From Chrysochromulina parva (Eukaryota > Haptophyta > Prymnesiales > Chrysochromulinaceae): a stretch of DNA of 64,000 nt. The translations under genes were made by a program, and so were the position numbers. This document shows positions 49,093 through 58,439 of this stretch, one piece after another. The first letter of the stretch is position 1. The number at the start of each line of letters is the position of its first letter. The notes below the pieces were generated by a model. It was not told the origin of the DNA. It did not search any database and worked only from the letters and a program-made list of their open reading frames with translations. Location of the stretch: assembly GCA_002887195.1 (NCBI GenBank), contig PJAB01000007.1:1-64000 (forward strand), written 5' to 3'.

Positions 49093-49402
49093 AGTGACCG
49101 GGGAGGCTGAGCGAAGGTGCCGGAGGACAGCGGAACAGCGGAAGCGATCGCAACAGCTCCAACAACACTGTGCTGTGAACCTCTCAATTCACCTTCCCAA
49201 ACACATGACACAGAAGTACAAATGCCGGCGATTTCGTCAGGCTGAACGTCATACGTTTCATAGACATTGGTTTTTCGTTGTCCCTCGAGAGTCGACGTCG
49301 AAGGGGTACTTAAGAGAGCATCGCCACTCTCACGTCGCCCACTTCGCGTGAGAGTGCCCCGCACTCTACCCATCCGACGAGAGCATTAGATCGGCCCTTC
49401 GA
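49093..49402. promoter_or_regulatory. Divergent intergenic region
   Basis: 310 bp between the ARMC3-like ATG (minus) and a small plus-strand gene. No distinct box recognised; promoter role inferred from arrangement. Confidence 0.35.
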
Positions 49403-49789
49403 ATGGGAAAAGGAAGCTGCTCCACCAAGCAGAAGCAGATCAGGCGAAAGGCGGCCGAGCGCGCTGGAACAATGAAGTGCCATGGCTTCAAGGTACCTGC
49501 CCGCACCGGCATTGCCAAGGAGCGATTGAACCACCCGGCATCCTTGGCAACAGCGGCTGCGCTGGAGGCGGCGAGTGCGTCGTCGAGCGCAGAATTGAAG
49601 GGATTGAAGGGATTCGGTGGCGGTGGCGCAACCGCGTGCATCGGCGTCAGCGAGGAGCAGAAACTGCGTCGCAAAATTCGTGCCCGCGAGGCCGAGGCCG
49701 AAAAGGCTGCCGCGCAGACGATCACGCCCGCGGCAGCCAGCCTACTGGCGTCCTTGCGCGCAGAGCTAGGCGTCACGAAAAAGATATGA
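49403..49789 (+). CDS. Small basic protein of unknown function
   Basis: 128 residues from ATG 49403. MGKGSCSTKQKQIRRKAAE could be N-myristoylated at Gly2, with Cys6 as a palmitoylation site; this is only motif-level. ARTGIAKERLNHPASLATAAALEAA and a terminal helix (EQKLRRKIRAREAEAEKAAAQTITPAAASLLASLRAEL) follow. No family recognised, but the composition and clean frame support coding. Confidence 0.5.
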   Translation: MGKGSCSTKQKQIRRKAAERAGTMKCHGFKVPARTGIAKERLNHPASLATAAALEAASASSSAELKGLKGFGGGGATACIGVSEEQKLRRKIRAREAEAEKAAAQTITPAAASLLASLRAELGVTKKI

Positions 49790-50299
49790 AAAATTTTCTA
49801 ACGCTTGTTCTAACGAGTACATGTAACGTGAAACGTCTGTAATAATACGTCTTTCATGAACTATGAACTATCTGTACTCTCGACGTCTCTCGAGGCGTGC
49901 GTGCGCCGTGCGTGAACGTGAACACGACAGACACGACAACCGGTGCTGTGCTACTGTGCTAGTGTGCTTCCGAGAGACCGCGGACCGGGGCGCCGTCTCA
50001 AGCGTCAACCCGCCGTCCCCGCCCTCCCGGCTCCCTGCCTCTCGCCTCTCCTGCCGTGCGTGGAATGCTAGTGGAATGCCGGAGGCTTGTACGTGTTCAC
50101 GAGAGCCAGGCCATACCGTGTAGCAACAGCACACGTTGCACACGTCTCGGCAAAGCATTTCCCACAGCGGCCCCACGACTTTTCGATGAAATGAGCAATC
50201 CACACGCGGAAAGTTATCGACCGCGCCACCAAGCGCCGCGCGACCAAGTCCGCTACGCCTCCCAAGCTCATTGACCACTACGGGTGCCTCCCTCCGAGA
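49790..50299. other. Intergenic, nothing recognised
   Basis: 3' flank of the small gene (AT-rich at 49785-49870) and leader of UBE2N. Frames here are short and unlike proteins. Confidence 0.5.
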
Positions 50300-51045
50300 A
50301 TGGCCGATGCATCACTGCTACCAAGGCGCATCGTCAAGGAGACGCAGCGACTGATGACAGAGCCAGGTGCGCGACGCCAACCCCAATAATCCTCAAGCAC
50401 GCTCCCTGCGGTCCCGCACGTGCGCTGACCTGGGCGCTTGCGTGCGTTCGCAGCTCCCGGCGTCGCTGCAACCCCATTTACAGACAACCTGCGCTACTTC
50501 AACGTGGTCATGCAGGGCCCCTCTGAATCTCCCTACGAAGGTGGGACTCCTTCACACCTGCTCACAGCACCAGGAGCGCCCCTCACCATGGCGACACCAA
50601 CACGGTGCTGACGCACCCGGCGGCCCACTCCCATACCGCAGGCGGCACGTTCAAGCTGGAGCTCTTCTTACCGGAGGAGTACCCGATGGCCCCGCCCAAG
50701 GTGCGCTTCCTCACCAAGATGTACCACCCCAACATCGACAAACTCGGTCGCATCTGCCTAGACATTCTGAAGGACAAGTGGAGCCCGGCGCTTCAGATCC
50801 GGACGGTGCTCCTCTCGATCCAGGCGCTGCTCTCCGCGCCCAACCCCGACGATCCGCTCGCGAACGACGTGGCCGAGATGTGGAAGACGAACGAGCCGGA
50901 GGCGATCCGGAACGGTGCGCAGCCCGCGATGCGCGCTCGCCCGTTGCTCTGCGTCGTGTCTGTGCTGACGCGCCGTCGCCTCACCCCGTGCTATGCGCGC
51001 CTGTGCGCAGCCAAAGAGTGGACGAGGCTGCATGCGACAGGCTGA
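50300..51045 (+). CDS. UBE2N: Ubiquitin-conjugating enzyme E2 N (Ubc13)
   Basis: Exons 50300-50366, 50454-50540, 50642-50914 and 51011-51045 join to 153 residues, one more than human UBE2N. Reads [78 protein letters not shown] (catalytic Cys90), [18 protein letters not shown] and a short C-terminus [11 protein letters not shown]. The match to Ubc13 is near-continuous, so all three introns (phase 1, GT-AG) are firmly placed. With an Mms2/Uev partner it builds Lys63-linked ubiquitin chains in DNA-damage tolerance and signalling. Confidence 0.96.
50915..51010 (+). repeat. UBE2N intron 3, bounded by 10-bp direct repeats and lacking stops
   Basis: 96 bp. GTGCGCAGCC occurs at 50915-50924 (donor) and 51003-51012 (acceptor inside it, GTGCGCAG|CC). 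The intron is a multiple of three with no in-frame stop, so retention would insert 32 residues before the C-terminal helix. Confidence 0.9.
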
Positions 51046-51293
51046 CTGGCCACGTTAAGGCCGACCGTTCCAGGTTGACTGTGCCACGAGACTGTGTGAC
51101 ACGACGCCGCGCGACGAGCGCTCTCTCTCTCGCCGTTCATGATACACCGCACGGCCGCGTGTAGGCTTTATTGCACGGCTTTTCCGCACGAGAGCGATCT
51201 GGCCCTAGATCGAACGACCCGCAGCATGGTTGTAGTCGGGTGTAATAATTTTGATATAGCTGGGTTGCAAACTCCTCAGCTCTACCGTGCCTG
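51046..51293. other. 3' flank of UBE2N
   Basis: No gene seen; an AT-rich patch (TGTAATAATTTTGATATAGC) lies near 51241-51260. Confidence 0.45.
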
Positions 51294-51725
51294 ATGTTCA
51301 CCGTATCCGATCATCGTTCTCCGGGCGGCACGCGCCTCGCGCGCCGCGGGCTCCCGCGCACCGGCGCGGGCTTCTTCCGGACGCGCGTAGGACGCGCGCC
51401 CTCAGCGGCACCGCACGACGCGATTCCATTCGTCACGACCGGATCGGTCGTGCCGAGCGCGCGTCGAAAACCCGCGTCGCCACGCTGCGCACCACAGGTC
51501 TCAAAGCCCGGCGCAGTGGGCCGTGGTCTGCTGTCGCTCGCTCCCACTCTCGCGGCTCCGCCTCCGGGTCCGGCCTTCTCGCCATTTCGAAACCATGTTC
51601 GACGCGTGCTGACGTCGTCTCCGCCCAACGTCGTCTCCGCCGTTGGCTCCGTCTCCGTTTCGGGGCGCGTCGCGTACCCCCCGAAGTGGAACTCTTCGAG
51701 TGACCCTGTGCCACCGATGGCGTAG
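51294..51725 (+). CDS. Weak candidate gene, 143-residue frame
   Basis: ATG 51294 to TAG 51725, Arg/Pro/Ser-rich, ending GRVAYPPKWNSSSDPVPPMA. Third-position GC bias and the absence of a better frame favour coding, but a minus-strand frame of equal length overlaps it and no family is recognised. Could be a small organelle-targeted protein or noise. Confidence 0.3.
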   Translation: MFTVSDHRSPGGTRLARRGLPRTGAGFFRTRVGRAPSAAPHDAIPFVTTGSVVPSARRKPASPRCAPQVSKPGAVGRGLLSLAPTLAAPPPGPAFSPFRNHVRRVLTSSPPNVVSAVGSVSVSGRVAYPPKWNSSSDPVPPMA

Positions 51726-51818
51726 CTCGCGGTCACCGGGCTCTCTGAGCTCTCGAGGCTCTCGAGGCTCTCGCACTCGCTGCGCCGATGCGAATCTTGA
51801 ATGCCTGAAGTCTGATCT

Positions 51819-53667
51819 CTAGGCGCTCATATTGTGGCTCAGCATCAGCTGTGACTTGAGGCGTGGATCCCAAGGGGTCGGTGTCCAAGTCAAGCTACGC
51901 GCCGCTCGCGCCGTGCCGAGCGGCAGCGCAAAGTTCATCGAGAAGTCGTTGACGAAGACGGCGAAGAAGGCATGCGTGGGCTCCTGCCCGTCGGACGAGA
52001 AGAGGAGCTGCGGACGCTCCACTGCGGCGGAAAGAGGTTGGGGGAGGGTCCGAGAAAGGTTGGGGGTTTGGGGGAGGGTCCGAGGAAGGTTGGGGGAGGG
52101 ACCGGGAGAGGTTGGGGGAGGCGTGGCGCATCGGCGGCGTACTGCGACCGACGCTGATCGTACCGACGGGTTGCGGAGCGTCGTATTGAGCGCGGGCGGA
52201 TTGCGGTCGATTGCGACGCCGGCGGTATCCGACAGGGCGTTCGATGTGCACCGTCGTCGCGCGATCAACGAGCATCCGCTCGACAGCTTCCTCTTCCTCC
52301 TCGTCCTCCTCCTCCTCCTCGTCCTCGTCCTCGTCCTCATCTTCCTCGTCGTCCATCGCTCCATGCTTCTGCTCATCCTCTCCAATACTGTCCACCTCCG
52401 CCTGCTCCAACGTCGCATTGTATAGCTTCGACGTCGCCTTGCCCTTACCGAGAGAGCGCCCCCACGCCCCAAGCGCTCGGTACGGCGCCGCTCCGCCACG
52501 GGCGCTCGGCACGGCGCGCCTTGGGCATCCCGCACGGCAGGCACGGCGCGCGCGCCGGAGCCGCGCGGCGGCAGCCGCCTCAGCTTCAGGAGCATCACGG
52601 TATACGCTCACCGTCCGGTTGAACGCAGGCCGTGGCATCGCCCAACGAAATCCGGCGGAGCCTTTGCCGGCGATCGTGTGCGTATACGCGAGCTCCCCGG
52701 CTCTCAGCGACGACTGCCCCGAACGCTTCAAGGAGGCCATGTTCTTGAAGAGCAGGTGCCACACGCCCGTTCGAGTGCACCTCCAAGCAAACGGATCCTC
52801 CGCCACCAACGGCACAGCACCCCAAACCAAAATGGGCGCGGAGCCCACGCGCGTGTACGGGCCGGCTGCCGTGGGAGCTCGCGCAGCACCTATGTGGAAG
52901 CGCACGCCCTTGCGCTGGTTGCGCTCTGGGTAGCCACAGGCGATCGACTTGTAGAAGAGAGTCACTGAGCCATCAGCTGCTACGTACGGTGCCGCATTGC
53001 TTGTGATGCCCGCGTCCCACGCGCCTGCAGGGCTTGTGGGCAGAACGGGGGCATCGAGTCGGCGCCAAGGTCCGTCGAGGGTGCGCGAGAAGGCCACACC
53101 TATCCGCTTCGAGTTCCACGCGAGCTCGTACGCGCTGCGGTTCGCAAACAGGCCGGCCGCCGGCTCGGGCGGCGGGAAGCTGTACGTGATGCCGGTATAA
53201 AAGAGTGCATACTCACGCCTCGAGGGGTCCCAGTGAACGGTTGGGTTGTGCGTCGCCATGCCATCCCAGTAGGCGGGCCCGCGACGAGGCAGCACGACGG
53301 CGCGAAACTCAAACGGGCCGAGTGGGCTCGGCGAGGTGCCGTGCACCACCTCGGATGACATCACCCACGCACCGTGGCCCAGCCTCTCATCCCATCGCGA
53401 AGCAAACATATGGAACAGACTATCGGGGCCGCGAATGGCCGAGCCGCCCCACACTAAAGAGCCGCGGATTCCAAATCCGCTGTCCTGAGCAGTGATCGCC
53501 GTGCTAAACTTGCGGCGCAGCACCCGATTGCAGCAGCACGGAGTTGTCGTGAACAGTTGCGGTCTGTCGCCGCCATCCTCCTGACGTTGCGCACGACCCA
53601 CATTGCTGAGCGAGAAGTAGGTGAGGACTACGATAGTGCTCACTATCGTGTACGGCCACCACCGCAT
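51819..53667 (-). CDS. Membrane-anchored five-bladed beta-propeller (GH43/GH32-clan-like) protein
   Basis: Exons 53667-52164 and 52021-51819 join to about 568 residues. ATG 53667 gives a type II anchor (YTIVSTIVVLTYFSLSNVG). The propeller has repeated sheets of the sugar-hydrolase clan: GSAIRGPDSLFHMFASRW, MATHNPTVHWDPSRREYALFYTG, AWDAGITSNAAPYVAADGSVTLFYKS, LVAEDPFAWRCTRTGVWHLLFKNM. An acidic low-complexity segment lies near 430-460. The terminal exon restores VERPQLLFSSDGQEPTHAFFAV, typical of these proteins. The donor (G|GTACGA at 52163) is my best choice of several; the acceptor is firmer. Likely acts on glycans in the secretory pathway. Confidence 0.65.
52022..52163 (-). repeat. Propeller-gene intron with CCTCCCCCAACC repeats
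   Basis: About 142 bp. Four degenerate units of TCGGACCCTCCCCCAACC type (52033-52118). On the plus strand these read as GGGGGAGGG / GGTTGGGGG runs that could form a G-quadruplex. Donor position uncertain. Confidence 0.65.
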
Positions 53668-53809
53668 CGTGTATCTCTTCGGGCGTGTGGTGGCCCGACA
53701 ACCTACTCAGCGGTCATGTGAACCCCATCCATCATTTTCGCGCGTTTCCAATTTGAGGTGTGCTCGTGGCTTAAGATCGTTCTGGGAGGGTTCATGTAGA
53801 TGCGGCTTC
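53668..53809. promoter_or_regulatory. Divergent promoter with two short uORFs
   Basis: 142 bp between a glycan hydrolase-like gene (minus) and a glycosyltransferase-like gene (plus). On the plus side ATG-TAG (53794-53799) is a minimal start-stop uORF, and a five-codon uORF (53800-53817) overlaps the main ATG at 53810. Confidence 0.5.
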
Positions 53810-55738
53810 ATGCATAACCACAAATGGCCTTTTTCACACCCCATGTCGGCGAGAATGGGAGCCGTGACGGCAGCCTTCGTGCCCTCGTGCCCTGCCAACG
53901 GCGACTTGCACAATGACGCCGCACTCGAAGCCATGCTGTCCGCCCGTGCCTCGACGGCGCGCGAGCTGCTCATCATGGTGCTCGGCTGGACAAACGGCAA
54001 GTCGCAGATAAATATGCGTGATGAAGGTGTTCGCTTCATAGAGGCGCAGATCGCGTCGCTCCGAAGGCACTCGGTCGAAAACTACCTCGTACTCACGCCC
54101 CAGCTCGGTCAGCAGAATCGCAGGGCCGGCACCGACAACATGTGCCTCAACAGGCTCCGCCCACGCGGCGTGTGCTGCGCCTACTCGAGCGTGGGCATGC
54201 GTGAGGTCGGTGTGACCATCGACCGCGGCAACGCGTCTTGGGGCATGTTCACGACGCACCCTTACATGCTCTTCCTGCAGCGGTGGTGGTTCACTACGCA
54301 CGCCCTCGTGCGTGGCTACTCGATCCTCTCTATCGATTCCGACTTGCAGCTCTCGACCAACCCCTTTGTAGTGGTGCACGCGCCGGCATATGCGTGGTTC
54401 GACGTCCTCTTCCAGGGCGACGGCGGCTGGCCCGTGCGCCAGTGGCGCGTACCGCTGCTCGAGCGCAGCAGCAGAGCCGGCGGCGCGGCGCGCAAGGCGG
54501 GCGCCGCTGGCGCCACCTCCTATCGGGATGGCGATGAGGTCGGTGTCACATGCACGCGGACGGCACATCGAGCGAAGCCCGAAGGCCATCCTTGCCCCTG
54601 TGACGTAACGGCCGCGCCAAGCTTGAACACGGGCTTCGTGTTTGCGCGTGCGGCCGCAGGCGCGCGCGCCGCCGGCCTCTTCAATGCCACCGTACAGACG
54701 ATCCTGCGGCGCTTGACGCATGCACCATTTCGCGACCCCAAAGGGGTCATTCATCAAGGACGCCTTTGGCCGCAGGCGGTGATGAACGAGCAAGTGTTTG
54801 AGCGTGCGGGGCTGCCGGAGTGGTTCTCACACGCTCGCGCGCAGCACGAGGGTGCGCGCGTGCACGCCGGCTGCCATCCGCTCGACGTCGATTGCCAGCC
54901 CTTCGTCACACCGCACACACCCGACCCACTAGGTGTTCTCATGCCTCGTGCCTGGTGGGTCACCACGCCACGTACACATTCGGTGTGGCTCGCGAGCGAG
55001 TGGCAAGCGGGCACGGGGCAGGCGTGCAGGGGTGGTTTCGTTAACGGTTTCGACGACAGCAGCGGCGGCGGCGGCAGCAGCAGTAGCAGCGGCAGTAGCA
55101 GCGACGGCGGCGGCGACGTGGACAAGGGCGGAGGCGGCGACGCGAGGGCGAGGGCGAGGGCGAGTGACGAGGCCGTCGGTACGCTTCGGCCGTTGGCTGA
55201 TCATCTCATCGCCCATACGGAGGTACGTACCGGTGTCGGCGACGCTTCGAGTGCGCCCGTGCGCGTGGCGGTGCTGCCACGACCGGCCGTCGGTCGCCTG
55301 TGCGGTGTGCGAAAGATCCCACTGGCATCGCTGCATGCCATCCAGTCCGCACCGCTGCCGTGCGCCGCATTTGGAAAGCCGAGCTTCTTGGGCATGCAAG
55401 TACAGCACCTGCAGTTCATGAGCATCTTCACGCGCCTGCACATCTTCCACGCACTGCGCTGGTTTACGAGCAACCGCACGGCGGGCGCGGCTGAAGGCTC
55501 CGACGCGCGCACGCCAGACTGCCCTGCGACGCCACAAGCTCTCGAGGCGGCTCTCGAGGTGCGGCTGCCACCCGCGGCTCGAATCGCCGTGCTCATCGGC
55601 ACCGCCGTCTCCAACGTGAGCATTGTCTGCGCGACCCGCGACGACCAGGCGTCCTTCCGCTGCCCGTGCTGCTGGATCGCACCCGAGTCTCTCGCGAAAG
55701 AGACGACCGGGTGCCCAACCTGGAATCCAAATGTTTGA
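53810..55738 (+). CDS. Glycosyltransferase-like protein (nucleotide-diphospho-sugar transferase fold)
   Basis: 642 residues from ATG 53810; further in-frame ATGs at 53843 and 53855. ARELLIMVLGWTNG, EGVRFIEAQIASLRRHSVENYLVLT, GYSILSIDSDLQLSTNPF (a DxD motif near 180) and SLNTGFVFARAAAGA, then VMNEQVFERAGLP, fit the GT77-like nucleotide-sugar transferase fold. A Ser/Gly/Asp-rich spacer near 415-455 separates a Cys-containing C-terminal part (FLGMQVQHLQFMSIFTRLHIFHALRWF). No clear anchor at this start, so an upstream exon is possible. Adjacent and divergent to the propeller gene, suggesting a shared glycan pathway. Confidence 0.6.
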   Translation: MHNHKWPFSHPMSARMGAVTAAFVPSCPANGDLHNDAALEAMLSARASTARELLIMVLGWTNGKSQINMRDEGVRFIEAQIASLRRHSVENYLVLTPQLGQQNRRAGTDNMCLNRLRPRGVCCAYSSVGMREVGVTIDRGNASWGMFTTHPYMLFLQRWWFTTHALVRGYSILSIDSDLQLSTNPFVVVHAPAYAWFDVLFQGDGGWPVRQWRVPLLERSSRAGGAARKAGAAGATSYRDGDEVGVTCTRTAHRAKPEGHPCPCDVTAAPSLNTGFVFARAAAGARAAGLFNATVQTILRRLTHAPFRDPKGVIHQGRLWPQAVMNEQVFERAGLPEWFSHARAQHEGARVHAGCHPLDVDCQPFVTPHTPDPLGVLMPRAWWVTTPRTHSVWLASEWQAGTGQACRGGFVNGFDDSSGGGGSSSSSGSSSDGGGDVDKGGGGDARARARASDEAVGTLRPLADHLIAHTEVRTGVGDASSAPVRVAVLPRPAVGRLCGVRKIPLASLHAIQSAPLPCAAFGKPSFLGMQVQHLQFMSIFTRLHIFHALRWFTSNRTAGAAEGSDARTPDCPATPQALEAALEVRLPPAARIAVLIGTAVSNVSIVCATRDDQASFRCPCCWIAPESLAKETTGCPTWNPNV

Positions 55739-56278
55739 GCCGGGGCCGTACTTTATCGTGTATGCCGTACGTGCCGCGTACGCGCCGTAGGAGAGAGCAC
55801 GGACATGCCGTTGCGCGCGCCGTGGCGGCGCGCCTCTGCATCGCTGGCGTACGCCGGCGCCTCGTCTCGCGTCTCCGCCGTCTATGCCTCTCGAGTCTAC
55901 AGTCTTGCGGTCCCACCGGCGCACGCGGGGAGGGTCCCTCGGCGTTCGATCGGTCTCTCTCTCGCCGCGCCGGGTACGTCTCGCCGGCGGGGGCGTGTGT
56001 GTACCGACCTCTACCCCTCTAGGGTAGCACCATTTTATCCTCAGTGAGTCCTTTTGCTGTTCACGACGCGAGGCAGGCACACTCATTCGACACACAACCC
56101 GCCACACAATATTGTGCTAGACTGGCACCAAGCACGCCCCACCCCCGGAAACATTTCACACTGTCACTGACTGGCATGCACCAGCCAATACCCCTCGTCA
56201 GGCGCGCGCGTTGGACAGGGTTTCACGCGACACTAAGTGGAGAGTGAGAGAGGAAGAGGTCGTTTGACGAGACCCGCT
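55739..56278. other. Intergenic between convergent genes
   Basis: 3' flanks of the transferase and a mitochondrial gene. Nothing recognised beyond CTCTC-rich stretches. Confidence 0.5.
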
Positions 56279-56872
56279 CTACTCCTCCTTGTTGTAGTCG
56301 ACGAAGCGCTTCTCCGCGATCTTGTGCATGGGGACGAAGTTGAACGGGAACATGCGCACGTCGCGCTTGTTGCGATCGCGCATGCCGGGGTAGAGGAGGC
56401 GGCGGGAGTGCGAGTCTGCGCGCGAATCGTCCAGGCCCGTGTGGTCGTACGTGCCACGCAGGCTCTTGCTCCACGCGATCTCAGTGTGGCGGGTAAAGTA
56501 CTTCCACATGAAGAAGAACATGAGGAGGGTCGCAAGGCCGATCACAGCGTACAGCGGCGTGACAGCGTGGTTGTACCAGATCTTCCAGATGATCTGCTTG
56601 CGGTTCATGCCCTTGTACAGGAGGCCGCCCTTGGGAATCTCCTGCCATGTCGTCACAGTCGGCGCCTCAAGAACGTGGATGGAGCCCAGCGACTTGCCCT
56701 CCGCCAGCATCGCACGGGTGGTGTGCAGCGAGCGCACGGGGTTGACCGCGCGAACAATAGGGCTGGTGATCGGCGCCTTCGGGGCGAGGAGGGCACGGGT
56801 CGAAATGCTGCGGGCGAGCACGGACGCCGTCGAGAGGCGCGGAACGGAGGCGAAGAGTCTCTTGGCAAACAT
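56279..56872 (-). CDS. Mitochondrial single-pass inner-membrane protein, NDUFA4/B12D-like
   Basis: 197 residues from ATG 56872. N-terminus MFAKRLFASVPRLSTASVLARSISTRALLAP is a typical mitochondrial presequence. One membrane helix near 107-125 (LYAVIGLATLLMFFFMWKYF) follows NRKQIIWKIWYNHAVTP. The layout 'short segment, helix, then TRHTEIAWSKSLRG' resembles the MLRQ/NDUFA4 respiratory-chain family, but the soluble tail (RRLLYPGMRDRNKRDVRMFPFNFVP) is longer. Assignment to a complex is tentative. Confidence 0.55.
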   Translation of the reverse strand: MFAKRLFASVPRLSTASVLARSISTRALLAPKAPITSPIVRAVNPVRSLHTTRAMLAEGKSLGSIHVLEAPTVTTWQEIPKGGLLYKGMNRKQIIWKIWYNHAVTPLYAVIGLATLLMFFFMWKYFTRHTEIAWSKSLRGTYDHTGLDDSRADSHSRRLLYPGMRDRNKRDVRMFPFNFVPMHKIAEKRFVDYNKEE

Positions 56873-56994
56873 TGTTTTTTTGTCACCTCCACTCGCCTGC
56901 TTGCGGAATTTGGAATCCAGTTAGAATCTGTCCGCGCACAAGTCCTGGATTTGACGGCGATCTCGGTCGCGCTCTGCACCCCAGGGCCAGCGAC
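56873..56994. promoter_or_regulatory. Short divergent promoter for two mitochondrial-type genes
   Basis: 122 bp between ATG 56872 (minus) and ATG 56995 (plus). Spacing seen; shared control inferred. Confidence 0.4.
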
Positions 56995-57753
56995 ATGTTC
57001 GGGCATATCGTACCAGCGATGGCGAGGAGCATGCGCAAACTCAGCTGTCGGCCCTCTTGGATAGCCGCTGTGGATGTGTTCATTCAGCCGATGGTCGAGG
57101 ATTTTGTCTTCCGCGAAGCTCTGCGCCTTGGTCAGCAGGAGTTTTTGATCGGTGCCCAGCATGCCGCCCTGATCGTTGCAAGTGCTTATACTGAGGCAAT
57201 GCGCGGCGACACCACACTCCTCGACGCGCTTTGCAGAGACGGTGGCCTGACAAAACCGCTCCATGAGGCGTTATGCGACGACGCGCGCCTGAGGCAAGCA
57301 GCTGGCAAGATTGAGGTAGAAAAGGCCCTCCTGCAGCTCGGAATGGCCATGGAGGAGCTGCGAGGTGCGCCGTGCGTCTCGGACTCACGCTTGGTGATCG
57401 GCGCCCAGCGCGAGCTCGTGCCGTCGAGTGATCTGCAATCGCCGTTCGTCGCCATCGGCTCCTCCCTCATCGTCTGTGGTGAGACGGCGGAAAGGACAGA
57501 GTGCCTGTGGCACCCGCGGCGTCAGAGCGAGCTGCTGGCTGATAACGGCTGCTTGGTGCAAGTTGCCGTCTCCTTTGGCGACGCGACGACAGCGGGGCAC
57601 ACGTACCTGTTCGAGGCTGCAGTCAACGGCGAATGCCTGCTCGATGCAGAGGAGCGAACCGATGACAACTTGCAAGTAGTTGTTGCCGACGTCAATGGAC
57701 GCATGGCCAGGAACGGCCGGCACGCCTTTTGGTTGGCCTCCGGCACCAAGTGA
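56995..57753 (+). CDS. Tim44/mL45-domain-like protein
   Basis: 252 residues from ATG 56995 (the frame starts upstream only at TTG). After MFGHIVPAMARSMRKLSCRP, possibly a weak presequence, comes FREALRLGQQEFLIGAQHAALIVASAYTEAMRGDTTLLDALCRDGGLTKPLHEAL. This matches the 'FLxGAxxA...YxxGD...L..L' helix pair of Tim44/MAIP1/mL45 domains, followed by a beta-rich half ending GRHAFWLASGTK. Likely mitochondrial matrix, in import, ribosome or protease assembly. The match is by eye. Confidence 0.5.
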   Translation: MFGHIVPAMARSMRKLSCRPSWIAAVDVFIQPMVEDFVFREALRLGQQEFLIGAQHAALIVASAYTEAMRGDTTLLDALCRDGGLTKPLHEALCDDARLRQAAGKIEVEKALLQLGMAMEELRGAPCVSDSRLVIGAQRELVPSSDLQSPFVAIGSSLIVCGETAERTECLWHPRRQSELLADNGCLVQVAVSFGDATTAGHTYLFEAAVNGECLLDAEERTDDNLQVVVADVNGRMARNGRHAFWLASGTK

Positions 57754-58439
57754 AGCGGGGCCCACAGCACATTGTATACTTGAGTTCGAGAAAGGGTGCT
57801 CCGGCCCTTGGTGACTGGACCCCGGGGACCACACGCCAAGGGATGAGCGAGCGCGTGGGGCGTTGCCGAGTGCCGAGCCGAGTCGGCCACGTCCGCGGGC
57901 TGCACGCGCGCCGGTGTGTACGAGTACAGCCTGTTGGTGTCGCGGCCGTGCCCAAGCGTGTGCGGCAGCTCGCGCGCCGCGGGCACGGCGGCACCGTACG
58001 GGCAAACGGGTAGCGTGTTCGCGGCACCAAACCCCACCCAGAAACGGCGGGGCGGGGCGCCCATGATGCTACCGCCGTACCCGGGAGTGCGGCGCGGGCG
58101 CGCGGTCTCGATGTAATCAATGTTAAATCAAGACCATTATAAATCAAGAACGAAAGTGGTTACCTTTACTACGTGTTGGAACTTGGATCTCACTTCTCAG
58201 ATGCCCACCTCAGGGAGAGTAGCGCAGCCGATTAGAGGCGAGGCGCCCGGACAGGCACCAGTGACGCACGCGACCCCTGCGGGGCCGTCCGGACGGCGCG
58301 GCTGGCGGGCGCGCGCCGGACGGGCCACGAGCCGGTCGGGGCTCTGCGCTGACGACCTCAGTCAAACCGTGATCCGTGTTCCGTCACCCGGTTGCGTGTA
58401 CAACAGCAGACGCATGCGAGAGTCCAGCCTGTAGGACAG
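57754..58439. other. Intergenic between convergent genes, nothing recognised
   Basis: 686 bp, GC-rich except for an AT patch near 58115-58200. Frames here are arginine-rich shadows. No RNA gene identified. Confidence 0.5.

Noticed and set aside
54929..56107. 392-residue minus-strand frame
   Set aside because: It crosses the transferase coding region antisense and an intergenic region with no protein-like motif.
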